64,000 nt of DNA from Tianweitania aestuarii (GCF_018457165.1 NZ_JAFMNX010000001.1:806001-870000), one strand, 5' to 3'; counted from the stretch's first letter, positions 46,941 through 56,344 are shown. A program made the numbers and translations. The notes: generated by a model not told the origin, from the letters alone.

Positions 46941-49283
46941 ATGAACCAAGGCACGGAAGCAGCACTGCTGATAGCGCTCGGCTTTCCCTTCGTGGGAGCC
47001 TTGCTCGCACCCCTGGTGATGCTGCGCTTCCCCCGAGGCGGCCCCTGGCTGCTCGCGCTTGCTCCGACCTTCGCCTTCATCACCTTTGCCGCGCAGATCG
47101 GAACGGTGAGCAGCGGCAACGCGCTTGTCGGCGGCCTTCCTTGGATTCCGAGCCTCGATGTCGGCCTGTCCTGGTATATCGACGGTCTGGCGCTTGCCTT
47201 TGCCTTGCTGGTTTCCGGCATCGGCATCCTGATCGTGCTTTACGCCGGCGGATATCTGAAGGGGCATCCGCATCACAGCCGCTTCATGAGCTTCCTTCTC
47301 CTGTTCATGGGCGCGATGCAGGGCCTGGTGGTGGCGGACGGGTTCCTGACGCTGTTCGTGTTCTGGGAACTGACCTCGATCACATCCTTCCTTCTGATCG
47401 GCTTCGATCATCAGCGCGAAGCCAGCCGCCGCGCGGCGTTGCAGGCGCTGGTTGTCACGGGAATGGGCGGTCTGGCGCTTTTGGCCGGTCTCGTCACCAT
47501 CGGCATGGCCACTACGACTGATACGCTGTCGGGGCTTCTGGCCAATCCCGATGTCCTACGTTCGAGCGCGCTTTATGTGCCGGCGCTGATCCTGATCCTG
47601 CTTGCCGCCTTCACCAAGTCGGCGCAGTTTCCGTTCCACTTCTGGCTGCCCAACGCGATGGAAGCGCCGACGCCCGTTTCGGCCTATCTCCATTCTGCGA
47701 CCATGGTGAAGGCCGGCGTTTATCTTCTGATGCGTTTGAACCCGGTTATGGGTGACACGGTTCTTTGGGAAACCATCCTGCCGCTGTTCGGTGGCGCGAC
47801 GCTTCTGGTGGGCAGCGTGCTTGCGCTGCGCCAAAGCGATCTCAAGCTGATGCTGGCTTACACCACGATCGGTTCGCTCGGATTGCTGGTGATGCTGACG
47901 GGCTTCGGCACCGAAACGGCCGTGCTGGGCGCCGTGCTTTACCTCATCGCGCATGCTTTGTTCAAAGGCACGCTGTTCATGGTGGTGGGCATTCTCGACC
48001 ATGAAACCGGAACGCGCCGGATCGAGGACCTGCGAGGCTTGCGCAGCGCCATGCCGCTGACCTTCGTCGCCGCACTCGGGGCAGGGCTGTCGATGGCCGG
48101 CATTCCGCTTTTCACGGGCTTCCTTGCCAAGGAAACGATCTACGAAGCGCTCCTTGCCGGCGGTGACGCCTGGTCGCTGCTTGTTCTGATCGTCATCATT
48201 CTCGGCAATGCCGCCATGGCGGCCGTTGGCCTGGCGGTGGGACTGACGCCCTTCACCGGTTCTCTGCGCCCGACGCCGCAAGCCCCGCATGAAGGCCCTG
48301 TTCTCCTGTGGCTGGGACCGGTGACACTGGCGACGTTCGGTCTTGCTCTGGCGCTTTTGTCGAGCGCGTTCTACGGCGCCTTTGCCGATCCGATGGCGAG
48401 CGCGGTGGCGGGCCTTGCCGTCGAAAACCACGCTTCGCCGTTCCCGCATGTCTCGCTCGCCTTTGGCCTGTCCTTGTTGACCTTGGCGATCGGCGTGGCG
48501 TTCTATCTCGGCCTTCAGGGCATGCGCCGCAGCATCGGCGGTGTGCTGACGGCGTTCGGCTGGGGACCGGATCGCGGCTTCGATCAGGTCATGCGCGGTC
48601 TGGTGACGCTGTCGGTGCGCGTCACGGGCGTGGTGCAGTCGGGACGGCTCGATGTGTATATCACCGTTGCCTTCGTTGTGGTTGCCGCCGCTCTCTGGAT
48701 GCCGATGCTGCTTACGGGCGAACTGCCGGTTCTGCCCTCCATTCCGCAGCTTCTGCTGCATGAATGGGCCGTTCTTCTCGTGGCGGTGGTCGGGCTTTAT
48801 GCCGTGGTGCGCACACGCAATCGCCTCACCGCCATTGTGTCGCTGGGGATCCAGGGCTTCGCCGTCGCGCTTCTGTTCCTTCTGATGGGCGCACCGGACC
48901 TGTCTTTCACCCAGTTCATGGTTGAAACCCTGTCGGTGGTGATCCTGGCGCTTGTGATGACGCGCATTAGACTGGAGCCGACCGATCACCGGCCTTGGAA
49001 CGAAAAGCTGCTCGACGGTTCGATCGCGATCCTGTGCGGACTTGGCTTCGGCCTGCTGCTCCTGAAGGTGACGCAAGGCACGTTTGACGCGGCACTGAGC
49101 GCATTCTTCAGCGCCAATGCGCGGATCATCGCCCATGGCCGCAACGTGGTGAACGTGATCATTGTCGATTTCCGCGGCTTCGATACGCTGGGCGAGATCG
49201 CGGTGGTGACGATCACCGGTCTGGCGATCCTCGCCATCATCCGCATCGGCACGCCGCAGGCAAAGCAGGAGGATCGGACATGA
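46941..49283 (+). CDS. mnhA: Mrp-type Na+(K+)/H+ antiporter subunit A
   Basis: The 780-residue, about 20-helix membrane protein is homologous to complex I NuoL. Key residues lie in [16 protein letters not shown] (Glu) and [19 protein letters not shown] and HSATMVKAG (Lys). The C-terminal part has the MbhD/DUF4040 and MbhE-like segments [19 protein letters not shown] and [11 protein letters not shown]. It is the first gene of a seven-gene mnhA-G operon. AGGGA upstream of ATG 46941 is the ribosome-binding site. In many rhizobia subunits A and B are fused; here they are separate. Confidence 0.94.
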   Translation: MNQGTEAALLIALGFPFVGALLAPLVMLRFPRGGPWLLALAPTFAFITFAAQIGTVSSGNALVGGLPWIPSLDVGLSWYIDGLALAFALLVSGIGILIVLYAGGYLKGHPHHSRFMSFLLLFMGAMQGLVVADGFLTLFVFWELTSITSFLLIGFDHQREASRRAALQALVVTGMGGLALLAGLVTIGMATTTDTLSGLLANPDVLRSSALYVPALILILLAAFTKSAQFPFHFWLPNAMEAPTPVSAYLHSATMVKAGVYLLMRLNPVMGDTVLWETILPLFGGATLLVGSVLALRQSDLKLMLAYTTIGSLGLLVMLTGFGTETAVLGAVLYLIAHALFKGTLFMVVGILDHETGTRRIEDLRGLRSAMPLTFVAALGAGLSMAGIPLFTGFLAKETIYEALLAGGDAWSLLVLIVIILGNAAMAAVGLAVGLTPFTGSLRPTPQAPHEGPVLLWLGPVTLATFGLALALLSSAFYGAFADPMASAVAGLAVENHASPFPHVSLAFGLSLLTLAIGVAFYLGLQGMRRSIGGVLTAFGWGPDRGFDQVMRGLVTLSVRVTGVVQSGRLDVYITVAFVVVAAALWMPMLLTGELPVLPSIPQLLLHEWAVLLVAVVGLYAVVRTRNRLTAIVSLGIQGFAVALLFLLMGAPDLSFTQFMVETLSVVILALVMTRIRLEPTDHRPWNEKLLDGSIAILCGLGFGLLLLKVTQGTFDAALSAFFSANARIIAHGRNVVNVIIVDFRGFDTLGEIAVVTITGLAILAIIRIGTPQAKQEDRT

Positions 49284-49693
49284 GAACGCTGATCTTCCGG
49301 GCAATTGCGCCTTATCTGACCGCGTTGATGCTGCTGTTTTCGATCTTCGTGACCTTGCGCGGCCACAACGAGCCCGGCGGCGGGTTCATCGGCGGGCTTC
49401 TCGCGGCATCGGCCTTTGCGCTCTACGGCATCGCCTTCGGCGTCCCCGAAGCGCGACGGGCCATGTGGTTCCACCCGATCTCGGTGGCTGGAACGGGCCT
49501 GCTTCTGTCGGCGATCTCGGGCTTGCCGTCCTTCTTTCGCGGCACGCCCTACCTGACCGGTATCTGGACGACGGCGCCGGTGTTCCACTTCGACGTCGCG
49601 ACGATCATCCTGTTCGATCTTGGCGTTTATCTCGTCGTGGCGGGCGCATTCGCGTCGATCGCGCTCGCGCTTGAAGACAACGGAGAACGTTGA
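49280..49693 (+). CDS. mnhB: Mrp antiporter subunit B
   Basis: The 137-residue membrane protein has the MnhB family core ([32 protein letters not shown]) and about four helices. It overlaps mnhA and mnhC by four bases each, which indicates tight translational coupling in the operon. Confidence 0.93.
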   Translation: MRTLIFRAIAPYLTALMLLFSIFVTLRGHNEPGGGFIGGLLAASAFALYGIAFGVPEARRAMWFHPISVAGTGLLLSAISGLPSFFRGTPYLTGIWTTAPVFHFDVATIILFDLGVYLVVAGAFASIALALEDNGER

Positions 49694-50070
49694 TGGAGGC
49701 CGTGCTCTCGATTCTGGTCGGCTTGTTCTTCACGGCCGGCATCTACCTGATGCTGTCGAAGGCAATCGTCCGCATTCTGTTGGGCGTCGTGGTGTTCGGC
49801 AATGCGGTGAACCTGCTGATCTTCACGGCAGGTCGCATCATGCGCGAAGTGCCGCCGGTGATGTCGCTCGACATGACGCAGCTGACCGGAGACACCGCCA
49901 ATCCCTTGCCGCAGGCGCTGATCCTGACAGCGATCGTGATTTCCTTTTCCTTTTTCTCCTTCCTTCTGGTGCTGACCTTCCGCACCTATCAGGAGGTTGG
50001 CACCGACGACACGGTGAAGCTCAGGGTCGCAGAACCCGAGGGCAAGATCCTTCCGCCGATGGGATATTGA
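49690..50070 (+). CDS. mnhC: Mrp antiporter subunit C
   Basis: The 126-residue protein has three predicted helices and resembles NuoK of complex I, with the segment [21 protein letters not shown]. The conserved acidic Asp/Glu pattern and [15 protein letters not shown]-like region ([16 protein letters not shown]) are present. Its ATG overlaps mnhB by four bases. Confidence 0.92.
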   Translation: MMEAVLSILVGLFFTAGIYLMLSKAIVRILLGVVVFGNAVNLLIFTAGRIMREVPPVMSLDMTQLTGDTANPLPQALILTAIVISFSFFSFLLVLTFRTYQEVGTDDTVKLRVAEPEGKILPPMGY

Positions 50071-50071
50071 C

Positions 50072-51607
50072 GTGGCCGGACCGATCGACATCACAGGCGC
50101 GATGATCACGACGCCGACACCTGCCGGCGACTGGCTGGCGGTTGTGCCCGTTGCGCTGCCCATTATCACGGGCGCCGCACTCCTGATGCTGCGCAAGCGC
50201 CTTCATTGGCAGGCGCCGATTGCGGTGGCCACGCTGGCGGTGGTCTTCCTGGCCACGCTCGCGCTTCTGGTGCGGGTCTGGACCTTTGGCACGGTGGTCA
50301 TGACGATGGGGCGCTGGCTGCCGCCCTTCGGCATTTCCTTTACCGTGGATCTCCTTGGCGCATTGTTTGCCTGCACCGCCTCGCTGGTGGCGCTGGTTTG
50401 CAGCGTGGCGGCAGTGCAGTCGGTTGCGCGACCGGCGCGGCGCTACGGCTATTTCCCGTTCCTGCTTTTGACGGCGGTTGGCGTGAACGGCGCGTTTCTG
50501 ACCGGCGACATCTTCAACCTCTATGTCTGGTTCGAAGTGTTCCTGATCTCCTCGTTCGGCCTGCTGGTGGTGGGCTCGACGCGCGCGCAGCTCGACGGCA
50601 CGCTGAAATACGGCGTGCTGAACCTGATCGGAACGACCCTGTTCCTGATCGCGACGGGCTATCTCTACGGCATCTTCGGCACGCTCAACATGGCCGATGT
50701 CATCAGAAAGGTGCCGGCGGTCGAGGGCGCGCCGCTGATGACGCTGGCGACGCTTTATCTTGCGGCTTTTTCCATGAAGGCGGCGGCGTTTCCGGTGCAG
50801 GCCTGGTTGCCGGCTTCTTATCACACGCCCAATGTCGTGACCTCGGCCTTCTTCGGCGGCGTGCTGACGAAGATCGGCGTTTATGCGCTGCTGCGCGTTC
50901 TGGTGCTTTTGTTTCCACTCCAGCTTGCCGGCCTGTCGGGCGTAATCGGCTGGGTTGCGGCCGCAACCATGGTGCTCGGTGCGCTCGGTGCGCTGGCGCA
51001 AAGCGATATCCGCCGCATGGTGGGCTTTCTCGTGATCTCCGGCGTCGGCGTGATGCTCGCCGGGCTTGCGGTTGGCACGGGGCCGGCGCTGGCCGGCGGC
51101 ATCTTCTACGCGATGCATTCCATGATCGCACTGACGGCGCTTTACCTGCTGGCCGGACTTGTTGCCGAACGCGCCGGCAGTTCGTCGCTGCATGTGGTTG
51201 CCGGCCTGTCTTCGGCACCGGTTCTGATCATCGCCGCCTTTATCCTGATGTTGTCCATCGCCGGCCTGCCGCCAGGTTCGGGGCTTTGGCCGAAGATCAT
51301 GGTGGTGCAGGCGGCCCTGGAAGCGCAGCATGGCTGGCTTACGGCGGCAGTTCTTCTGTCCAGCCTGTTGACGGTGATCACGCTCGGACGCTTCTTCCTG
51401 TTCGTTTTCTGGCGTCCTCCCGTCGCCGATGGGCTGGGCGAACGGCCGAAGCGGCTGATGTCTCCCGGACCCATGCTGGCGCTGACCTTCCTGGCCGTCG
51501 TAATGGGGCTTTATCCTGAACCCTTCGTGCGGGCTGCCAGCCACGCTGCGGACGGGCTTCTTCAACCGGATGCCTATGTGCGCGCCGTTTTCGGAGAACA
51601 GGGCTGA
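50072..51607 (+). CDS. mnhD: Mrp antiporter subunit D
   Basis: The 511-residue, roughly 14-helix protein is homologous to NuoM/NuoN. NLYVWFEVFLISSFGLLVVG carries the conserved Glu and KAAAFPVQAWLPASYHTPN the conserved Lys. The GTG at 50072 is one base after the mnhC stop; ATG 50102 is a possible alternative start. With subunit A it forms the ion-translocating core. Confidence 0.93.
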   Translation: MAGPIDITGAMITTPTPAGDWLAVVPVALPIITGAALLMLRKRLHWQAPIAVATLAVVFLATLALLVRVWTFGTVVMTMGRWLPPFGISFTVDLLGALFACTASLVALVCSVAAVQSVARPARRYGYFPFLLLTAVGVNGAFLTGDIFNLYVWFEVFLISSFGLLVVGSTRAQLDGTLKYGVLNLIGTTLFLIATGYLYGIFGTLNMADVIRKVPAVEGAPLMTLATLYLAAFSMKAAAFPVQAWLPASYHTPNVVTSAFFGGVLTKIGVYALLRVLVLLFPLQLAGLSGVIGWVAAATMVLGALGALAQSDIRRMVGFLVISGVGVMLAGLAVGTGPALAGGIFYAMHSMIALTALYLLAGLVAERAGSSSLHVVAGLSSAPVLIIAAFILMLSIAGLPPGSGLWPKIMVVQAALEAQHGWLTAAVLLSSLLTVITLGRFFLFVFWRPPVADGLGERPKRLMSPGPMLALTFLAVVMGLYPEPFVRAASHAADGLLQPDAYVRAVFGEQG

Positions 51608-52077
51608 TGCCGATCTTGCTCGCCGGCTTGTTTACGCTGATCTGGCTCGGCATCACCGGAAGCTGGACGCTGCCGAACCTCATCCTCGGCCTTCTGCTGT
51701 CGATCGTTGCCCTGATGCTGGTGCGCTTCCAGCTCGGCACGCCGCAGACGGTTCGTCGCCCTGTGAAGATCCTGGCGCTTGTTGCGCTGTTTGTGGTCGA
51801 ACTCATCAAGTCCGCCTGGCGCGTGCTTGTGCTGGTGACGAAGCCGCGCATGGACGTGAAACCGGGAATCATCGTCTATCCCTTGCGGGTGCAGAGCGAT
51901 TTCCAGATCGCGCTTCTGGCCAATCTGATCACGCTGACGCCGGGCACGCTGACGGTGGATGTGACGGATGATCGAAGCCGCCTGATCATTCACGCGCTCG
52001 ATGCGGTTGATCCCGATGCCGTGCGCGCGGATATCGAACAGGGCTTCGAGCGATTGATCCTGGAGGCGTTCGGATGA
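51607..52077 (+). CDS. mnhE: Mrp antiporter subunit E
   Basis: The 156-residue protein has two or three N-terminal helices and a soluble C-terminal part. The MnhE pattern [17 protein letters not shown] and [14 protein letters not shown] is clear. Its start codon overlaps the mnhD stop by one base. Confidence 0.92.
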   Translation: MPILLAGLFTLIWLGITGSWTLPNLILGLLLSIVALMLVRFQLGTPQTVRRPVKILALVALFVVELIKSAWRVLVLVTKPRMDVKPGIIVYPLRVQSDFQIALLANLITLTPGTLTVDVTDDRSRLIIHALDAVDPDAVRADIEQGFERLILEAFG

Positions 52078-52415
52078 GCCTTTCCGCCGACTTTCTATGG
52101 GTTGCGATCCATATTGCCCTGGGTGTGCTGAGCCTTGCGTTCCTGATGGTGACCTGGCGCGTGTTGCGCGGGCCGACCTTGCCGGACCGGGTGGTCGGCC
52201 TCGACGCGCTCGTGGTGATCGCCATCGGCTTCATTGCCACGATCGGGATCAAAACCGGCTTCACCCTCTATGTCGACATCGCGCTGGCATTGGGGCTCGT
52301 GGGCTTCCTCGCAACCGTCGCCTTCGCCCGTTTCACGCTCAGCCTGCAGGGCAAGATCCAGCAGCAGAACGACGAGCAGGACGAAAGAGAAGAGAACGAA
52401 GGAAAGGGCGCATGA
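52074..52415 (+). CDS. mnhF: Mrp antiporter subunit F
   Basis: The 113-residue protein has three helices with the family segments [18 protein letters not shown] and [22 protein letters not shown]. The C-terminal tail is unusually charged ([17 protein letters not shown]). It overlaps mnhE and mnhG by four bases each. Confidence 0.93.
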   Translation: MSLSADFLWVAIHIALGVLSLAFLMVTWRVLRGPTLPDRVVGLDALVVIAIGFIATIGIKTGFTLYVDIALALGLVGFLATVAFARFTLSLQGKIQQQNDEQDEREENEGKGA

Positions 52416-52783
52416 TCGAGATCATCAGCAATACGGTTGCCGCGATCCTTTTGCTTGTTGGATCGATCTTTACTTTGACCGCAGCCATCGGATTGCTGCG
52501 GCTGCCTGATGTGTATTCACGCATGCATGCCGCCTCGAAAGTCGGCACGCTCGGCTCCTGCGTCATTTTGCTCGCGCTGGCGGTTGTGGAAGCCGATCTC
52601 ACGGTTGCGACCCGTGTGGTGGCCGCCATTACGTTTTTTATTATTACCGCGCCGATTTCCGCGCATCTGCTCGCGCGCGCTGCGCTGACCGCAGGTTATC
52701 CGCTTTGGGAGGGCTCTGTGCGCAACGAAACCGATAAGATGACTGATATTGTCAGGCCTCGACGGGCGGATGCAGACGAATAG
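52412..52783 (+). CDS. mnhG: Mrp antiporter subunit G
   Basis: The 123-residue protein has three helices and the MnhG signature [23 protein letters not shown], then [16 protein letters not shown] 52412 overlaps the mnhF stop; the frame is open further upstream but that part is inside mnhF. It completes the operon, which handles Na+ or K+ extrusion and alkaline-pH adaptation. Confidence 0.93.
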   Translation: MIEIISNTVAAILLLVGSIFTLTAAIGLLRLPDVYSRMHAASKVGTLGSCVILLALAVVEADLTVATRVVAAITFFIITAPISAHLLARAALTAGYPLWEGSVRNETDKMTDIVRPRRADADE

Positions 52784-52883
52784 TCGCTTATTGGTGCAGC
52801 GGCATATTGTCAGATAAGCTGAGGCCCTTTCTTGCCGCTGCTGCAATACGGGCGTGCTTAACGCTCGCTTAGGCTCCTATATT

Positions 52884-52897
52884 AATGAATATTCATT
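52884..52897. promoter_or_regulatory. Palindrome AATGAATATTCATT upstream of mucR
   Basis: This 14-base perfect, AT-rich palindrome directly abuts the mucR -35 element (shared base 52897). MucR/Ros proteins are known to bind AT-rich sites and to repress their own genes, so it is a candidate autoregulatory site. Confidence 0.5.
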
Positions 52898-52925
52898 TGA
52901 CAGGCGTCTATGTCTTCACCAAATA
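52897..52925 (+). promoter_or_regulatory. Candidate mucR promoter
   Basis: TTGACA (52897-52902) is a perfect -35, followed after 17 bases by CAAATA (52920-52925), a weaker -10. The expected transcription start near 52932 leaves about 95 bases of leader before mucR. Confidence 0.5.
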
Positions 52926-52939
52926 GGGGGAATGCTTGA

Positions 52940-52993
52940 ATGCGCTATGCCAAGCGTATGGCCATTTGCCCGATCCGCGCAGTTTGCGCTTGA
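52940..52993 (+). CDS. Possible 17-aa leader peptide in front of mucR
   Basis: MRYAKRMAICPIRAVCA is encoded inside the predicted mucR leader. GGGGG at 52926-52930 is nine bases before its ATG, a better-placed ribosome-binding site than mucR itself has. The peptide is basic and holds two Cys. It may be chance. Confidence 0.25.
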   Translation: MRYAKRMAICPIRAVCA

Positions 52994-53026
52994 AGTGATT
53001 TCACGACCCTTTTGGAACCGCCTGTT

Positions 53027-53464
53027 ATGCAAGTTGAGAATACTCCCACACGTAATGACGATGCTTTGATGGAACTGACTGCCGATGTTGTGGCTGCTTA
53101 TGTCAGCAACAATTCGGTTCCTGCTTCTGAATTGCCAAATCTAATTTCGGAAATTCACGCGGCCCTGGGTCGCGTTGGAAATGCTGCTGTCGCCGCCGAG
53201 CCGGTTGTTCAAGACAAGCAGAAGCCTGCCGTCAATCCGAAGAAGTCGGTGCAGGACGATTACATCGTATGTCTTGAAGACGGCAAGAAGTTCAAGTCGC
53301 TCAAGCGCCACCTGATGACCCATTACAGCATGACGCCCGAACAGTATCGCGAGAAGTGGGGTCTCGACTCCAACTATCCGATGGTTGCGCCGAACTATGC
53401 GGCAGCACGTTCGCAGCTCGCCAAGTCGATGGGTCTTGGCCGCAAGCCGAAGTCGGCACGCTAA
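53027..53464 (+). CDS. mucR: MucR/Ros-family zinc-finger transcriptional regulator
   Basis: The 145-residue regulator has an N-terminal oligomerisation region ([16 protein letters not shown]) and a C-terminal Ros-type zinc finger. The finger is [21 protein letters not shown]. Its ligands appear to be Cys, Asp three residues on, and two His, as in Brucella MucR, where Asp replaces the second Cys of Ros. It usually represses exopolysaccharide, motility and virulence genes by coating AT-rich promoters. ATG 53027 is chosen, with GGAA upstream; TTG 53012 is possible. Confidence 0.94.
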   Translation: MQVENTPTRNDDALMELTADVVAAYVSNNSVPASELPNLISEIHAALGRVGNAAVAAEPVVQDKQKPAVNPKKSVQDDYIVCLEDGKKFKSLKRHLMTHYSMTPEQYREKWGLDSNYPMVAPNYAAARSQLAKSMGLGRKPKSAR

Positions 53465-53486
53465 GCTTACCCCTTCTGACCTGATC

Positions 53487-53512
53487 AAAGCGGCGCTTCG
53501 GCGCCGCTTTTT
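53487..53512 (+). terminator. Rho-independent terminator after mucR
   Basis: AAAGCGGCGC and GCGCCGCTTT form a ten-base-pair stem with a TTCG loop and a T run. Confidence 0.92.
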
Positions 53513-53535
53513 GATTCTGCGCCCTTTGCTTGGTG

Positions 53536-53829
53536 TTACGCCGCAAGCGGCTCGCTACCCTCAAGCCGAACCAGCCGATCCAGAGCCTGCTTCATCGCGA
53601 TGTGGCGGTTGAGATCGTAGCTCCAGTGGCGGTTGATGCCGCGCAGCCGCTCGCGCTCGATCATGCGGCGCAGGCGGGCAGCAATCTTCAGGCGCTCCGG
53701 CCCGGTTGATCTCAGCGCTGCGGCGAGATCAATCCCGCTCAAGATGAACACGGCGGCGGTCTGCCTTGCGTGATCGCTATACTGCGCCTTGGCACGCAGA
53801 AACGCGGCCTTTTCCTGTTTGATGGTCAT
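53536..53829 (-). CDS. Hypothetical helical protein (97 aa)
   Basis: This highly charged, all-helical, soluble protein of 97 residues includes AAALRSTGPERLKIAARLRRMIERERLRG and HWSYDLNRHIAMKQALDRL. CGGAG seven bases before ATG 53829 is a good ribosome-binding site. I do not recognise a named family. Small proteins of this look recur in rhizobial genomes. Its Arg-rich centre could bind nucleic acid, but this is speculation. Confidence 0.65.
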   Translation of the reverse strand: MTIKQEKAAFLRAKAQYSDHARQTAAVFILSGIDLAAALRSTGPERLKIAARLRRMIERERLRGINRHWSYDLNRHIAMKQALDRLVRLEGSEPLAA

Positions 53830-53898
53830 CGATGAACTCCGCTTCAGATTGGCGGAGATCATCACCTTGCCCGGAAGGGGGTGGGGATCGGATTGATG

Positions 53899-53920
53899 TG
53901 AGAAACACTGCCATTTCTCA
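53899..53920. promoter_or_regulatory. Inverted repeat TGAGAAA-N8-TTTCTCA
   Basis: Two seven-base arms with an eight-base spacer lie in the gap between the 97-aa gene and the DnaA-domain gene, divergently placed. It is a candidate operator. Confidence 0.4.
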
Positions 53921-53925
53921 AAAGG

Positions 53926-53935
53926 TCTCGCGAGA
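53926..53935. promoter_or_regulatory. Palindrome TCTCGCGAGA
   Basis: This perfect ten-base palindrome lies six bases after the preceding inverted repeat. The two may form a composite control site for the divergent genes on either side. Confidence 0.35.
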
Positions 53936-54035
53936 TCAACTCGTTAGACCTTCGTCGTGTTCTCGGCTGTTCCTTTTTTGTTCACATGCGTCGCTGCGTT
54001 CAATATAAGAACGTATTCCTATATCGGGAGAGCGC

Positions 54036-54449
54036 GTGGTGGGAACGAGTGCTGCAAGACAGGTGGACGAGGCCGAGAAAGAGGTGGAATGCGCAACGGA
54101 GGAAGAGCGGCAAAAGAACGAAGAAACGATCGTGGAACTCTGTGACTGCGTGATCGATCTGACGTCGGCCTTTTACAATGTGTGCGGCAAGGAGATGCGG
54201 ATGCCGGGGCGCTCGCGCGGGCAGGTCGCACGCATCCGGCAGATCGCCATGTATGTCGCCCATACCGTTCTCGACATGAGCATGGCCGAGGTTGGTCGCG
54301 GCTTCGGGCGTGATCGCACGACGGTGCTGCATGCCGTGCACCTGATCGAGGACCTGCGCGACGATCCCACCTTCGATGCGATTCTGGCGCGCACGGAACA
54401 TCTCGCAAAAACGGTGATGCGCGGCCGCAAAGTCTGGAGCCTGCGATGA
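54036..54449 (+). CDS. DnaA domain IV-only DNA-binding protein
   Basis: The 137-residue protein has a short acidic, coiled N terminus (about 10-35). From about residue 57 it carries the DnaA C-terminal DNA-binding domain: RSRGQVARIRQIAMYVAH, then MSMAEVGRGFGRDRTTVLHAV. The usual DnaA signature RDHTTVLHA has Arg in place of His here, so sequence preference may differ. There is no AAA+ domain, so it cannot initiate replication by itself. GTG 54036 has GGGAG five bases upstream. It overlaps the next gene by four bases. Confidence 0.88.
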   Translation: MVGTSAARQVDEAEKEVECATEEERQKNEETIVELCDCVIDLTSAFYNVCGKEMRMPGRSRGQVARIRQIAMYVAHTVLDMSMAEVGRGFGRDRTTVLHAVHLIEDLRDDPTFDAILARTEHLAKTVMRGRKVWSLR

Positions 54450-55243
54450 GCGATCAACTTCCTATGCAACAACAAAGCCGCCGGGTGATCATCTTCCTGG
54501 GCAAGCAGGGCGCGGAGCTGGAAACCACGGCAACCGGCAAGGTGATGCTGCGCAGCGAACGCGGGGTTATTGCGGTGGCGGCCAGTGTGGTTGCCGGCCT
54601 CATCGAGCAAGGCCTGGTGGCGCGCGATGGCGCTTCAATCGGTCTGACCGAGGCGGGCAAGATGGCGCGTCGCGATCAGGCCGAGGGTTTGGGGACGCAG
54701 CCGCGCGAACTCGGCCAGACCAACATGCAAACGGAGGATGGCTGGGAAAGCGTCACGATCAATCTGGCCGAGTCGCCGCTGGCGCAGATCGCGCGCCGAC
54801 GGGGGAGGGATGGCCGGGCTTATCTGAGCGAGGCGGAACTACGCGCCGGCGAGCGCTTGCGCTCGGATTTCACGCGCGGGCAGCTGATGCCGAAGCTCGG
54901 CGCGACCTGGCAGGCGCTGGCGGGTTCGAGCGGACGTGGGAGCGGCGGGGCGGGTGGCGCTGTCGATCTGACGGATGCGGCACTTGCCGCGCGTCAGCGG
55001 GTGGAAAAGGCTGTGGATGCGACGGGACCGGAACTCTCCGGCGTGCTCCTTGATATCTGCTGCTTTCTCAAGGGGCTGGAACAGGTGGAAGCGGAACGCG
55101 GCTGGCCGGTGCGCTCGGGCAAGGTCATGCTGAAGGCAGCACTGGGCGCGCTGGCACGCCATTACGAGCCGGCACGCCAGTCAGGCACACGGCCGCGCAG
55201 CTTCCACTGGGGTGCGGAGGATTACCGGCCGGTGATCGGTTGA
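54446..55243 (+). CDS. DUF6456 domain protein
   Basis: The 265-residue protein has an N-terminal winged-helix-like region (GVIAVAASVVAGLIEQGLVARDG, then LTEAGKMARR) and a C-terminal DUF6456 domain (about 105-255). The domain is recognised by ESPLAQIARRRGRDGRAYL, ELRAGERLRSDF and GVLLDICCFLKGLEQVE. A Gly/Ser-rich linker (about 160-175) interrupts it. The function of DUF6456 is not known to me. Translation is coupled to the DnaA-domain gene, so the two probably act together on DNA. Confidence 0.8.
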   Translation: MSDQLPMQQQSRRVIIFLGKQGAELETTATGKVMLRSERGVIAVAASVVAGLIEQGLVARDGASIGLTEAGKMARRDQAEGLGTQPRELGQTNMQTEDGWESVTINLAESPLAQIARRRGRDGRAYLSEAELRAGERLRSDFTRGQLMPKLGATWQALAGSSGRGSGGAGGAVDLTDAALAARQRVEKAVDATGPELSGVLLDICCFLKGLEQVEAERGWPVRSGKVMLKAALGALARHYEPARQSGTRPRSFHWGAEDYRPVIG

Positions 55244-55246
55244 GGC

Positions 55247-55666
55247 TTAGCCTGCAGCGGCCTGCGCGTCCGAGCGGATGCGCTGAACCATGGAGCGCAA
55301 ACCGTTCGAGCGCTGCGGGCTGAGATGCTCATTCAAGCCGAGCTCGCGCATCGTCTCGTCGAAGTCGACGGTGAGGATTTCGGATGCGTGCCGACCGGAA
55401 TACAGCGCCAGAACGATCGCCACGAGACCGCGCACGATATGGGCATCGGAATCGCCCTGATAGGTCAGCACGGGATCCTGGTCGCCAGACTTCTCGCCGT
55501 GAAGCCAGACCTGGCTGGCGCAACCGCGCACCTTGTGGGCTTCGTCGCGCACAGCTTCCGGGTAGGGCGGAAGGTCCTGCCCGAGCTCGATGACATAACG
55601 GTAGCGATCTTCCCAATCGTCGAGAAGGGAAAAGTCGGAGCGGATCGTGTCGATGGAAGCGGTCAT
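55247..55666 (-). CDS. sufE: SufE-family sulfur acceptor
   Basis: The 139-residue protein accepts sulfur from cysteine desulfurase SufS for Fe-S cluster building. The Cys that takes the persulfide is in KVRGCASQVWL (about residue 51), with the family segments WEDRYRYVIELGQDLPPYP and LALYSGRHASEIL. ATG 55666 is chosen. It is a lone gene, convergent with the DUF6456 gene and away from any suf operon in view. Confidence 0.9.
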   Translation of the reverse strand: MTASIDTIRSDFSLLDDWEDRYRYVIELGQDLPPYPEAVRDEAHKVRGCASQVWLHGEKSGDQDPVLTYQGDSDAHIVRGLVAIVLALYSGRHASEILTVDFDETMRELGLNEHLSPQRSNGLRSMVQRIRSDAQAAAG

Positions 55667-55754
55667 GGCGCGGGATATAGGACAGAGCTGGCCGAGCGTC
55701 ATCAAGCTAGCGCGGCCGAAAGCGAGAAAGGTGCAGGCCGGGGTGGGGGGAGGT

Positions 55755-56180
55755 TTAGGAATGCGGCGCGTCGAGCGGGCGGGCGGACGGAACCGGGATC
55801 ACGAAACTGTCGGCAGTCACGGCAGGCGCGGCTTCAGCCGGCGCGGGCAAAAGCGCTGCAGCTGGTTCGACAATGGCAGGGGCACCGCTGACCGGCGGCT
55901 TTGCGTGTGTTTCAGGCACTTCGGGATCCACCATTTCGATCGCGAGCCGCGCGCTTTCGCGGGCACGCACGCTGATCGTGTCGAAGGCGGCGCGGCCGGT
56001 TTCGCAGACATCCGGCTTGCGCTCGCACAGGCCCGCAACGTCGCTCATCGCTTCCTTGGCGGCGAAGAAGGTCTGGATCGGGCCGACCGAGGGCGCATCG
56101 CTATCTTCGCCGCCGAATCCGAAGGGCAGCGCCAGAAGCACCAGCGAGAACCAAAATCCTATCCGCAGCAGAAACGTCAT
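55755..56180 (-). CDS. DUF5330 family protein
   Basis: The 141-residue protein starts with a membrane helix or signal segment (MTFLLRIGFWFSLVLLALPFG). A small domain with two Cys follows (LCERKPDVCETGRAAFDTI), and then a Pro/Ala-rich tail. The arrangement fits DUF5330, a rhizobial family of unknown role. GGGGA upstream of ATG 56180 supports this start over longer forms. Confidence 0.7.
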   Translation of the reverse strand: MTFLLRIGFWFSLVLLALPFGFGGEDSDAPSVGPIQTFFAAKEAMSDVAGLCERKPDVCETGRAAFDTISVRARESARLAIEMVDPEVPETHAKPPVSGAPAIVEPAAALLPAPAEAAPAVTADSFVIPVPSARPLDAPHS

Positions 56181-56344
56181 CGCGACATCCCCAAGAAGGC
56201 CAGCATCCAGTGCCTCTACCTGATCGTTTCCCGCCGCAGTCACCCAAGGCGACAAGCGGCATTACCTTCTATTCTAGGTAAAGCCGGCTGGTTTGTCATG
56301 GGTATAAGATCGGCGAAAAGGCGAAATAAATCAGGTGGTTCGTC

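Noticed and set aside
47556-49304. 582-codon frame antisense to mnhA
   Set aside because: The opposite strand is a conserved membrane subunit; the complement gives Arg/His/Gln-rich low-complexity protein.
53980-54003. Two GTTC elements that recall the alphaproteobacterial LexA box
   Set aside because: The GTTC copies are about 14 bases apart rather than the required 7, so the site does not fit.
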